From: Nocardia jejuensis NBRC 103114
Lineage (GTDB): Bacteria > Actinomycetota > Actinomycetes > Mycobacteriales > Mycobacteriaceae
Assembly (NCBI RefSeq): GCF_001613145.1
Contig: NZ_BDBU01000030.1
Coordinates: 62,001-126,000, forward strand
Reading direction: 5' to 3'
DNA length: 64,000 nucleotides
This document shows, piece by piece, positions 1 through 7,235 of the stretch (its first letter is position 1; every line of letters begins with the position of its first letter). The notes beneath the pieces were generated by a model. That model ran no database searches, was not told where the DNA came from, and was given only the letters and a program-made list of their open reading frames with translations. Both the position numbers and the translations under genes were made by a program.

Positions 1-1677
1 CTCAGCAGTTTCCTGCGCGGTTTCGACCTGTCCTCGGTCGGCCTCGGCGGACTCACCGAGCTCACCAAGGCGCTTCCGGGCGGGGCGGCTCGCCTGTTCA
101 CCGCCGACCGCACGCTGATCCAGAGCGGTTACACGCAGGTGGTCGCCGATGTGCGCGGCACCGGTTTCTCCGAGGGCGTCTGGCAGGTCTTCCAGGAGCG
201 CGAGCAGCTCGACAATGTCGAGGTGATCGACTGGGCCAGCCGTCAGTCCTGGTCCGACGGCAAGGTCGGGATGAGCGGCATCTCGTACTCGGCGATCAAC
301 CAGATGCACGCCGCCGAGCATCATCCGGAGGCGCTCAAGGCCATCTTCCCGGTGGAGCCGGGCAGCGACCTGGTGCGTGACGTGCTCGCCACCGGTGGCG
401 CACTGGGTTTCGGATTCATTCCGCCGTGGCTGCTCGCGGTCAACACGCTCAAACTGATGCCGGATCTGGCCTCGGTCTTCAGCGGGAACTTCGATTGGAA
501 GTGGCTCGCGGACCGTTCGCAGAGCCCGATGACGTTCTTCGACTACATCATTCAGGCACTGACGGTGCAGAGCGTCCCGGAGATCCCCGACAATCTCAAG
601 AGCATTCTGGAGACCGACAGCCCGCTGCGCAGCGGCTGGCTCGGACATCCGGAGCGGGTGCAGGTACCGACCTTCGTCTACGGCGGCTGGCACGACATCT
701 TCACCTACTCCGAGCCGCGCATCTACAACGCGATTCCCTTGCCGCCCGGGCAGAAACAGCTCGTCATGGGCGATACCTACCACGCGAATCCGGGCAGCGG
801 CATGGGCGAGCCCGGCACTCCGCCCCGCATGGACGTACTGCAGCGCGCGTGGTTCGACAAGTGGCTCAAGGGAATCGACAACGGCATCGACGGCTACGGC
901 CCGGTGACGCTGTTCCAGCAGGGCGGGGGCTGGACCACCGCCGGTGAATTCCCGCGCAGCGAGGCCGAATACCGTCGCCTGTACCTGTCCGGCGCGCCCA
1001 GCGGCACCAGCGCCGGCAGCGTGCACGACGGCAGCCTGACCGCCGAACCCGGTGCGGCCGAGCGGCTTACCGTCTCGCCCGGCGTGATGAGCCTGTGCTC
1101 CAGGGATTCCGCGCAGATCACCGCGGGCATCACCGCCATTCTCGACCTGTGCGCCAAGGACGGCCGGGCGATGGAGATGAACGGCCTCACCTTCACCGGT
1201 GCGCCGGTGGCCGAGCCGACCATCATCTCCGGCCCGGTGAACCTGCACCTGAACACGGTGCTGGACGCCACCGACGGTTACTGGTCAGCGACGCTCAACG
1301 ACGTTGCGCCGGACGGTAAGTCGACGGTACTGACCTCGGGCCAGATCACCGCCTCGCTGCGCGCCGTGGACGAGGCCAGATCGACCCGCTCGGCGAACGG
1401 CGACTACACCGACCCGTACCCGTTCCTCACCCTCGCCGACCGGCAACCGCTGGTGCCCGGTCAGCCCACCCAGGTGGATCTGGGCCTGACCGCCACCGAC
1501 GCGGTCCTGCAACCGGGTCATCGCCTGCGCGTGGACGTCTTCGCGTTCAACTTCCCGCGCGGACTTCCGTTGCGCCCGTTGCTGAACGAGAGCGGCCTGC
1601 GCCCACAGCACATCGAACTCGATCCCGGCGCGCCCAGCTGGATCAACGTTCCGATCGGCGGCCGCCCCGGCTGGTGA
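1..1677 (+). CDS. CocE/NonD family X-Pro-type hydrolase, 5' truncated
   Basis: The reading frame is open from the first base of the window, so the N-terminus is missing. The visible part carries the alpha/beta-hydrolase core with the conserved DVRGTGFSEG segment just after position 139 and the nucleophile elbow GISYS, whose Ser codon lies at 283-285. The usual small residue at the end of that motif is Ala here (GISYSA). The second half is rich in beta strands and contains HRLRVDVFAFNFPR, as in the C-terminal jelly-roll domain of the CocE/X-Pro dipeptidyl-peptidase family. Members hydrolyse esters or amides (cocaine esterase, glutaryl-7-ACA acylase, PepX). The substrate cannot be inferred. The gene ends at TGA 1675-1677, followed by a strong hairpin. 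Confidence 0.85.
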   Translation, partial: LSSFLRGFDLSSVGLGGLTELTKALPGGAARLFTADRTLIQSGYTQVVADVRGTGFSEGVWQVFQEREQLDNVEVIDWASRQSWSDGKVGMSGISYSAINQMHAAEHHPEALKAIFPVEPGSDLVRDVLATGGALGFGFIPPWLLAVNTLKLMPDLASVFSGNFDWKWLADRSQSPMTFFDYIIQALTVQSVPEIPDNLKSILETDSPLRSGWLGHPERVQVPTFVYGGWHDIFTYSEPRIYNAIPLPPGQKQLVMGDTYHANPGSGMGEPGTPPRMDVLQRAWFDKWLKGIDNGIDGYGPVTLFQQGGGWTTAGEFPRSEAEYRRLYLSGAPSGTSAGSVHDGSLTAEPGAAERLTVSPGVMSLCSRDSAQITAGITAILDLCAKDGRAMEMNGLTFTGAPVAEPTIISGPVNLHLNTVLDATDGYWSATLNDVAPDGKSTVLTSGQITASLRAVDEARSTRSANGDYTDPYPFLTLADRQPLVPGQPTQVDLGLTATDAVLQPGHRLRVDVFAFNFPRGLPLRPLLNESGLRPQHIELDPGAPSWINVPIGGRPGW

Positions 1678-1683
1678 GAGACG

Positions 1684-1719
1684 GAACGGTCGCACCGGCT
1701 TGCTCCGGTGCGACCGTTC
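1684..1719. terminator. Bidirectional hairpin terminator
   Basis: A perfect 15-bp stem (1684-1698 with 1705-1719) closes a 6-nt loop between the convergent hydrolase and MTB12-like genes. It begins 6 nt after the hydrolase stop and lies 18 nt from the opposite stop, so it can serve both transcripts. There is no long U-tract, as is common in actinobacteria. Confidence 0.75.
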
Positions 1720-1737
1720 GGCGTTCGGCGTGTGGTC

Positions 1738-2154
1738 TCAGCCCGCCATGCTCGAGTAGCTGACCAGCAGGTCCTGGCTCTCCTGCGAGAGCTTCCAGCT
1801 GCCGCCGATGTTCTTCCAGGTCACCGGGATCGGGAAGCAGGAGCCGCCCGCGCAGCTGTTGAGTGTTGCCGAGAGCACGTCGCCTTCGACGCTCACCGGG
1901 CCGATGACGTCCCAGCTGTAGCCGGGGATGCGGGCGATGATCTGGCCGACCTTGACGATCTGGCTGCCGTCGCCGGACTCCAGCTCCGCGCCGGAACCGT
2001 TGAGCGCGTTCTGCAGCTTGCCCTTCAGCTCACCGGTGGACGGTGTGGCGGGGGCGGCGACGGCGGCGGGGGCGGTGGCCACGATGGCTGCGGCGCCGAC
2101 GGGCAGCAGCAGGCCGGCGGCAGCCATCGAGGTAGCGACGAACTTGCGGATCAT
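1738..2154 (-). CDS. Secreted MTB12/CFP-2-like low-molecular-weight antigen
   Basis: Protein of 138 aa. The N-terminus (MIRKF then a long Ala/Leu hydrophobic run ending AVAAPA) is a typical Sec signal peptide. The mature part of about 105 aa resembles the C-terminal domain of mycobacterial MTB12 (CFP-2): the DVLSATLNSCAGGSCFPI region with two Cys likely forming a disulfide, then VTWKNIGGSWKLS. The function of this exported antigen family is unknown. ATG 2154 is preferred over GTG 2160 because AGGAG sits 8 nt upstream of the ATG but only 2 nt upstream of the GTG. An iron-box-like element overlaps the likely -10 just upstream. The gene is monocistronic and convergent with the preceding hydrolase. 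Confidence 0.8.
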   Translation of the reverse strand: MIRKFVATSMAAAGLLLPVGAAAIVATAPAAVAAPATPSTGELKGKLQNALNGSGAELESGDGSQIVKVGQIIARIPGYSWDVIGPVSVEGDVLSATLNSCAGGSCFPIPVTWKNIGGSWKLSQESQDLLVSYSSMAG

Positions 2155-2170
2155 GAGCACATCTCCTGAG

Positions 2171-2189
2171 CTAGGTTAGGCTAAGCATA
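2171..2189 (-). promoter_or_regulatory. DtxR/IdeR-type iron box upstream of the MTB12-like gene
   Basis: The 19 bp match 15 of 19 positions of the actinobacterial iron-box consensus (TTAGGTTAGGCTAACCTAA), including an uninterrupted TAGGTTAGGCTAA core. In gene orientation the hexamer TATGCT (2189-2184) is a plausible -10 and lies inside the box, so repressor binding would block transcription. The match is read by eye; the regulator is inferred. Confidence 0.55.
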
Positions 2190-2248
2190 TTTCATGACCA
2201 CTGGGCTGCTGTCCATACTCCGGTGGCGAAAAGAACTCGGCGCGACTC

Positions 2249-3559
2249 TCAGTTCCGCTGCGATAGCTCGAATCCGACCTCCGCACCGCCCTCGGGCCGA
2301 TTCCGGGCGAAGACGGTGCCGTCGTGCGCGGTGACGATGTCGTGCACGATGGCCAGGCCGAGGCCCGATCCCGGGGTGGACCGGGTGCGCCCCGCCCGGT
2401 AGAAGCGGTCGAACACCGAGTCGATGTCGGCCGGGTCGATACCGGAACCGTTGTCGCGCACCGACAGTCGCGTTCGATGAATGTGCACGACGATCGGGGT
2501 GTCCTCCGGACTGTATTTGGTGGCATTGTTCAGCAGGTTGTCCACGCAGCGGGCCAGGCCCTGGGGCCGGGCGGTCACCGTGACCGGATCGTCGGCGGTG
2601 ACGGTGATGGTGCGGCCGGTGCGACGACGGAAGCGCTGTGCGCAATCCTCGGCCAGGGCCGGAAGCTCCAGGGCCACGGCCGCTTCGGCGGTGTGCTGAT
2701 CGGTGGCGAGGTCGACCAGCTCGCCGATCAGGGCATCGAGCGCTCTGGCCTCCTGGACCAGGGTGGTCAGCACCGTGGCCTCGTCCTCGGGGGTGAGCCG
2801 CCCGCGCGCCCGCTGCAGCAGCTCGGCGCTGCCGCGCACCGAGGTCAGCGGGGTGCGCAGTTCGTGGCTCGCGTCCTGCACCAGCCGATGCTGTTGTGCC
2901 CGGGAGAATCTCAGCGCCGAGAGCATGCTGTCGAAGCTGCGGGTGAGATCGCCCACCTCGCCGCCGCCCGGATCGGGCAGCGTGGCGGCGGACAGGTCCC
3001 CGGTGCTGGTGATGTGCTTGGTGGCCGCGGCAAGCCGGTGGATCGGCCGCAGGATCCGGCCGATGACCAGCCAGCTGAACAGGGCCGCCACCGCGACCGC
3101 GACGAGGGTGATCCAGGTTGTGCGCCAGAGGAATTGGTGATCGATGCGCTCGACCTCGGCCCAGTTCTGGCTCACCATCACCGCACCGCCGCCCGGGCGA
3201 CCCTTGGTGAGCACGCCGTGGGTCTCCCCGTCGGCGACCACTTCGGTCTCGTTGGCGCCCTGGCCCGCACGGGCCACGGCGCGGTCGGCGTCGGTGACCG
3301 GCAACGGATCTCGGCCGGGCGTCAGCGGACGCACCGTGCCGTCGGGCAGCAGCAGCTGTTCGGTCACGTCCGGGCGCACCGGCGGGGTCGCGCCCGCGTC
3401 GAGAACGGCCAGCACGGTATCGGCGCGATCGGTGAGACCGCGATCGATCTGATCGGCCACCAGCGGTGACACCGCGCGGTAGGCGGTCACGATCGTCACC
3501 AGGATCGCCGCGACGATGGCGGTCACGGCGACCAGGGTCACCTTGGTGCGCAACATCAT
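2249..3559 (-). CDS. HAMP-domain sensor histidine kinase, MprB-like
   Basis: Membrane kinase of 436 aa partnered with the response regulator directly upstream. There are two membrane segments (about residues 8-28 and 148-168) flanking a roughly 120-aa extracytoplasmic sensor, then a HAMP linker. The dimerisation/phosphoacceptor box is DASHELRTPLTS with His232, and the catalytic ATPase domain shows N-box NNATKY (Asn345 region), G1 DNGSGI (369-374) and G2 GSGLGLAI (397-404). All catalytic motifs are intact. Its ATG overlaps the regulator stop by 4 nt (ATGA), implying translational coupling. The ligand is unknown; the overall layout is that of MprB/BaeS-type envelope-stress kinases. Confidence 0.92.
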   Translation of the reverse strand: MMLRTKVTLVAVTAIVAAILVTIVTAYRAVSPLVADQIDRGLTDRADTVLAVLDAGATPPVRPDVTEQLLLPDGTVRPLTPGRDPLPVTDADRAVARAGQGANETEVVADGETHGVLTKGRPGGGAVMVSQNWAEVERIDHQFLWRTTWITLVAVAVAALFSWLVIGRILRPIHRLAAATKHITSTGDLSAATLPDPGGGEVGDLTRSFDSMLSALRFSRAQQHRLVQDASHELRTPLTSVRGSAELLQRARGRLTPEDEATVLTTLVQEARALDALIGELVDLATDQHTAEAAVALELPALAEDCAQRFRRRTGRTITVTADDPVTVTARPQGLARCVDNLLNNATKYSPEDTPIVVHIHRTRLSVRDNGSGIDPADIDSVFDRFYRAGRTRSTPGSGLGLAIVHDIVTAHDGTVFARNRPEGGAEVGFELSQRN

Positions 3560-4299
3560 TGCTCCCGGATGGTGAAACCGACGTTGCGCACGGTGTGGAT
3601 CAGCCGGGTCGCACCGTGCTGTTCGGTCTTACGCCGCAGATAGCCGATGTACACGTCCAGGGATCGTGATTCGGTGTCGAAGTCGAAACCCCAGATGTGC
3701 TCGTAGATCCGGCCTCTGGTGAGCACCACCCGCTGATTGCGCAGAAGTAGTTCCAGCACGTCGAACTCGGTGCGGGTGAGCTCCACCGGCATCTCGCCGC
3801 GACGTACCTCCCGGGTGGCCGGATCCAGCGTCAGATCGGCGATACCCAGAGTGCCGGAGGCGATATCGGGCTCGGGCGCGCCGCGCCGGAGCAGCGCGCG
3901 GATCCGGGCCAGCAGTTCCTCGGTGTCGAACGGCTTGGGCAGGTAGTCGTCGGCCCCGGCGTCCAGACCCGCGACTCGGTCGCCGACCTGGTGGCGGGCG
4001 GTCAGCACCAGGATCGGCAGCCGGTCCCCGCGCCGGCGCAGCAGGCGGCACAGCGACAGCCCGTCCAGCCGGGGCATGACCACGTCCACCACCGCCGCAT
4101 CCGGCCGATCGCTCTCGAGCAGTTCCAGTGCGGCCTGGCCGTCCTGGGCCGTCAGCACCCGGTACCCCTCGAAGCGCAGCAGTTGCTCGAGGGTGCTGCG
4201 TACGTTCGGATCGTCCTCGACGATGAGCACCGAGGGCGCGGGCAGTGCCGGATTCGCGAAGGCCATGGACTCATTCTGGGTGGTGGTGGACGTTGTCAC
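3556..4299 (-). CDS. OmpR/PhoB-family response regulator, MprA-like
   Basis: DNA-binding response regulator of 247 aa. The receiver domain (about 22-140) has acidic residues Glu28, Asp29 and Asp30, phosphoacceptor Asp72 (VVDVVMP), Thr100 and Lys122. The C-terminal winged helix (about 150-247) has the RTEFDVLELLL and SLDVYIGYLRRK segments of the OmpR class. GTG 4299 gives a 22-residue N-terminal extension; ATG 4266 is an alternative and neither has a clear ribosome site. It lies 13 bp after the exported hydrolase gene and overlaps the kinase gene by 4 nt, so hydrolase-regulator-kinase is probably one operon. It is expected to be phosphorylated by the adjacent kinase and may autoregulate. Confidence 0.92.
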   Translation of the reverse strand: MTTSTTTQNESMAFANPALPAPSVLIVEDDPNVRSTLEQLLRFEGYRVLTAQDGQAALELLESDRPDAAVVDVVMPRLDGLSLCRLLRRRGDRLPILVLTARHQVGDRVAGLDAGADDYLPKPFDTEELLARIRALLRRGAPEPDIASGTLGIADLTLDPATREVRRGEMPVELTRTEFDVLELLLRNQRVVLTRGRIYEHIWGFDFDTESRSLDVYIGYLRRKTEQHGATRLIHTVRNVGFTIREQ

Positions 4300-4312
4300 G
4301 GTGTGCGCCCGG

Positions 4313-5815
4313 TCAGTTCGTGACCGGGGTCACGGCGATGGGCGGGATGTTTGCCACACACGTGCTGGAGGGAGCGGCTCCGGTGCGCACGAACTCGGCG
4401 ACGATCCCGGTGACACAGCCGCTGGGCTCCATGTCCGGCACGTGCCCGGTGTTCGGGACCGACAGGAAGGTGGCGTGCGGGAAGCGCGCCGCCGCCCGCT
4501 TGCCGTTGGCGTCCGGGGTGATCGCGTCGAGATCGCCCGACAGCACCAGTACCGGCACGTCCGGCATCGGCTCGGTCATCTGATCGGGCCGCTGGTGATT
4601 CGCGAGCGCGGGCCAGCCGATGCACGAGTCGCCGCCGTCCCGCTGGGCCGCGCCGAAGCCGGCGGCGCTGAACGCCCCCAGTCCGCCGGGTGCGGTGGCC
4701 AGCGCGTCGCGGTACTGCTGCTCACGTTGCGGGCGGTCCGCGGTGGCCGACCACAGCGGTGCGTAGTCGTTGCAGGTGACCGCGATGTAGGCGTCGATGT
4801 TCTCGTAGCCGGGCTCGGACGTTGTGGCGGTGACGAATTCACGCAGCGGGCCGTCGTCGCCGCGTACGGACGCACGCAGCGCGGCGGGCAGGGTGCCCAG
4901 TGGAGTCATCGAATCCGGTTGTGCGCCCACATTGCTGGTGGCGGCCTCGAATACGAGATTGCCCAGCATGCCCTCGGTGAGCAGGATCGGCTGCTCGCCG
5001 GGAACGGTGATCGGCTGTGCGCGCAGGCGTTCCGCGGTGACGCGCAGGTCCGCGACGGCGGTGTCACCGTCGCAGGCTCGGCTGCGTTCGCAGATGCGTT
5101 GCAGCGTCAGCGATACCGCTTCCGCGTTGGGGCGTTGCAACCGGTCGAAATCGGCGGGGTAGGCGCCGGTCAGGATCATCGACTGCACGTGCTCGGGGTG
5201 GCGCTGGGCGTAGATCGGCATCAGGTATGTGCCGTAGGAGATCCCGTACAGCACCAGCTTCGGGATCTCGAGCCGTTCGCGCACGGCGTCGAAGTCGTCG
5301 ACCGTGGCCGCGGAGGTGTAGCCCGCGACCTTCGCTCCGAGCTCCTGCCCGCATCGCTCGGCCGCGCGCACCTGCTGCTCGCGGGTGCCCACCTGATAGT
5401 CCCGGTTGTCCGCGCCGCATTCCAGCGGGCTGGACAGGCCGGTGCCGCGCGGATCGATCAGCAGCAGATCGTGATCGTCCAGCATGGCCTGGGACAGGGC
5501 CGCGGCCTCGGCCGCGTGCGAGATCATCGGCACCCCCGGGCCGCCCGGATTCGGGGTGATGGTGCCCGCGGCGGGTACCGCGCCGTTGCTGTGCCGCACC
5601 AGCGCGTAACTGACGTCGATGGTGCCCAGGTCCGGCTGTCCGGTCACCAGGGGGCGTTGCAGCACACCGCAATCCACCGCGTGCCCCGTCACGGCCGGGC
5701 ACCATTGCGGGCTCGCCGCCACCCGGGCGGCCGGCTCGCCGCCGCAGCCGAGGACCGCACCCGCGATCGCGGCCGCCGCCAGTGCCAGGCTCACCGAGCG
5801 CACTACTGAGCGCAT
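4313..5815 (-). CDS. Exported TAP-like alpha/beta hydrolase (lipoprotein)
   Basis: Protein of 500 aa. The start at 5815 is set by GGAG 7 nt upstream; the frame is open further upstream but without a ribosome site. A signal peptide ends in VLGC, a weak lipobox with Cys24, so it is probably membrane-anchored on the cell surface. The catalytic core shows the oxyanion segment NPGGPG, nucleophile GISYGTYL (Ser193), acid in SGDLDAITP and His in NTGHVPD, with the Cys-rich C-terminal part of the TAP-like domain. Relatives are Streptomyces tripeptidyl aminopeptidases and mycobacterial CaeA-like esterases, so peptidase versus esterase activity is open. It is first in a likely operon with a two-component system, and a paralogue lies at 44543-46165. 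Confidence 0.88.
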   Translation of the reverse strand: MRSVVRSVSLALAAAAIAGAVLGCGGEPAARVAASPQWCPAVTGHAVDCGVLQRPLVTGQPDLGTIDVSYALVRHSNGAVPAAGTITPNPGGPGVPMISHAAEAAALSQAMLDDHDLLLIDPRGTGLSSPLECGADNRDYQVGTREQQVRAAERCGQELGAKVAGYTSAATVDDFDAVRERLEIPKLVLYGISYGTYLMPIYAQRHPEHVQSMILTGAYPADFDRLQRPNAEAVSLTLQRICERSRACDGDTAVADLRVTAERLRAQPITVPGEQPILLTEGMLGNLVFEAATSNVGAQPDSMTPLGTLPAALRASVRGDDGPLREFVTATTSEPGYENIDAYIAVTCNDYAPLWSATADRPQREQQYRDALATAPGGLGAFSAAGFGAAQRDGGDSCIGWPALANHQRPDQMTEPMPDVPVLVLSGDLDAITPDANGKRAAARFPHATFLSVPNTGHVPDMEPSGCVTGIVAEFVRTGAAPSSTCVANIPPIAVTPVTN

Positions 5816-5950
5816 CTGGAAACTCCTCTTCGTCGTCCACTGCTCCGGGTGATCACCGGGGCGTCGACAGCGATCCTGCGCGAGCGACGGCAAAGCGAAG
5901 TCAGGCCGACGGCAAAACCGTGTAAGAATCCGCGCGGTCCGGGAACGACG

Positions 5951-5984
5951 ACGCCTTCCCGCTCATCGGAGAGCGGGAAGGCGT
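5951..5984 (-). terminator. Terminator hairpin after the SDR gene
   Basis: A perfect 14-bp stem (5951-5964 with 5971-5984) with a 6-nt loop starts about 32 nt beyond the stop codon of the SDR gene read on the minus strand. It separates that gene from the downstream hydrolase/two-component operon on the same strand. Confidence 0.75.
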
Positions 5985-6015
5985 TGCACGACAATGAAGT
6001 TCGGCCCGGGGTCGG

Positions 6016-6990
6016 TTACCAGTGGGTGCCGGGGACCAGGCGCGCCGCGCGGCGCAGGGCGGTGCCGGTGATCCGGACCGCGGGCGGGACCGGACGGCGG
6101 CGGCGCTGAGGTTCGGCGATCTCCTGATCGTCGGTCTCGGTCTCGATCACCGTTTCGCCCTTGGCGGCGGCCGAATCCGGGTTGGCGCGGTAGTAGCGGT
6201 GCAGCACCCGCTCCTTGATGGCGGGCGCGACCAGGTTGCCGTATTCGGCGAGCGTGCCCAGTGGGACGTCGATGCGGCGCGGGCGTTCGCTGAGGGCGCG
6301 CACGACGAGCGCGGCGGCCCACTCCGCGGACTGGGTGGGCGCGCCCTGATCGCCGCTGGGCGTGATCATCGGCGTGCGCACCAGCGGCATGTGGATGGTG
6401 GTGAAAGTGACGTTGTCCGCGAGCATTTCGGCCGCGGTCACCTCGGTGAACTTGTCCAGCGCGGCCTTGCTGGCCAGGTACGCGGCGAAGCGCGGCGTGG
6501 CGACCTGCACGCCGGCGCTGGAAATGTTGACGATGTGACCGTCCTTGCGCTCACGCATCTGCGGCAGCAGGGCCAGCGTCATGCGGACCGCGCCGAAGTA
6601 GTTGACCGCCATGGTGCGCTCGAAGTCGTGCATGCGATCGGTGGAGCGGTGCACGGCCCGGCGGATGGAGCGCCCGGCATTGTTGACCAGCATGTCGACG
6701 TGACCGTGCGTGTCGAGGATGAGAGTGATCGCGCGATCGACGGATTCGGCGTCGGTGACGTCGCACTGGTAACCGTGGGCGGTGCCGCCGTCGGCGTTGA
6801 TCTTCTCCACCTCGATGGCGAGTTCGTCGGCGCGGCGGGCGAGCAGGATCGCCACCGCCCCCTTCTGGGCGACGGCGTGCGCGGCGGACAGGCCGATGCC
6901 CGAGGAAGCGCCGGTGATGAGGACATGCTTGCCGGTCAGGTCGCGGCGTGCGCGCCGACGGGCCAGGTAACCGTTGGTGGTGTCGGTCAT
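6016..6990 (-). CDS. Short-chain dehydrogenase/reductase, acyl reductase-like
   Basis: Protein of 324 aa with a classical SDR fold: cofactor loop TGASSGIG (26-33), NNAG (103-106), catalytic Ser157/158, Tyr171 and Lys175 (YLASK). The 60-70 residues after the SDR core are basic and end RRAARLVPGTHW; such tails occur in mycobacterial SDRs related to the reductase domain of fatty acyl-CoA reductases (Rv3391 type). Its position next to dnaE2 fits the Rv3391-Rv3370 neighbourhood. An NADP(H)-linked reduction of an acyl or carbonyl lipid is plausible, but the substrate is unknown. AGGGAG precedes the ATG. A 22-bp palindrome at 7023-7044 lies in its promoter region. Confidence 0.85.
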   Translation of the reverse strand: MTDTTNGYLARRRARRDLTGKHVLITGASSGIGLSAAHAVAQKGAVAILLARRADELAIEVEKINADGGTAHGYQCDVTDAESVDRAITLILDTHGHVDMLVNNAGRSIRRAVHRSTDRMHDFERTMAVNYFGAVRMTLALLPQMRERKDGHIVNISSAGVQVATPRFAAYLASKAALDKFTEVTAAEMLADNVTFTTIHMPLVRTPMITPSGDQGAPTQSAEWAAALVVRALSERPRRIDVPLGTLAEYGNLVAPAIKERVLHRYYRANPDSAAAKGETVIETETDDQEIAEPQRRRRPVPPAVRITGTALRRAARLVPGTHW

Positions 6991-7022
6991 CGCTGCTCCC
7001 TTGCTGCGGATCGAATTGCCTA

Positions 7023-7044
7023 GAACTTACTCCAAAGTAAGTTC
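7023..7044 (-). promoter_or_regulatory. TetR-type palindromic operator upstream of the SDR gene
   Basis: Perfect inverted repeat GAACTTACT-CCAA-AGTAAGTTC, about 33 bp before the SDR start and in the divergent region shared with dnaE2. Its size and symmetry are typical of TetR-family operators for lipid genes. No other copy was noticed in the window, so the cognate regulator is probably encoded elsewhere. Confidence 0.6.
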
Positions 7045-7188
7045 CACGGCCAGAGTGCCTCGCGCAACAGTCCGGCGCCGGTGGGCGGCGGCTCCGCGGA
7101 CGCGGTGACGGTGGTGCGGTTGTGCCGCTCGAGCCCGGTGTGATTCGTGGGTTTCACCTCGGCGGGTCCCCGTAGAGACCGATCGGTT

Positions 7189-7204
7189 TCGAATGTATGT
7201 TCGA
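7189..7204 (+). promoter_or_regulatory. LexA (SOS) box of dnaE2
   Basis: TCGAAT-GTAT-GTTCGA matches the actinobacterial LexA consensus TCGAAC-N4-GTTCGA at 11 of 12 fixed positions. A TATGTT hexamer (-10 type) lies inside it at 7196-7201, so LexA would cover the promoter. It is 31 bp before the dnaE2 ATG. LexA control of dnaE2 is established in mycobacteria. Confidence 0.88.
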
Positions 7205-7235
7205 CATCTGCGGTCGTCGCGAAAGGAGGTGCGTC

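Noticed and set aside
4076..5809. 577-codon plus-strand frame over the response regulator and TAP hydrolase
   Set aside because: Antisense shadow; both minus-strand genes have complete motifs and ribosome sites.
7197..7235. Earlier ATG for dnaE2 at 7197
   Set aside because: It lies inside the LexA box/-10 and has no ribosome site, whereas ATG 7236 has AAAGGAGGT.
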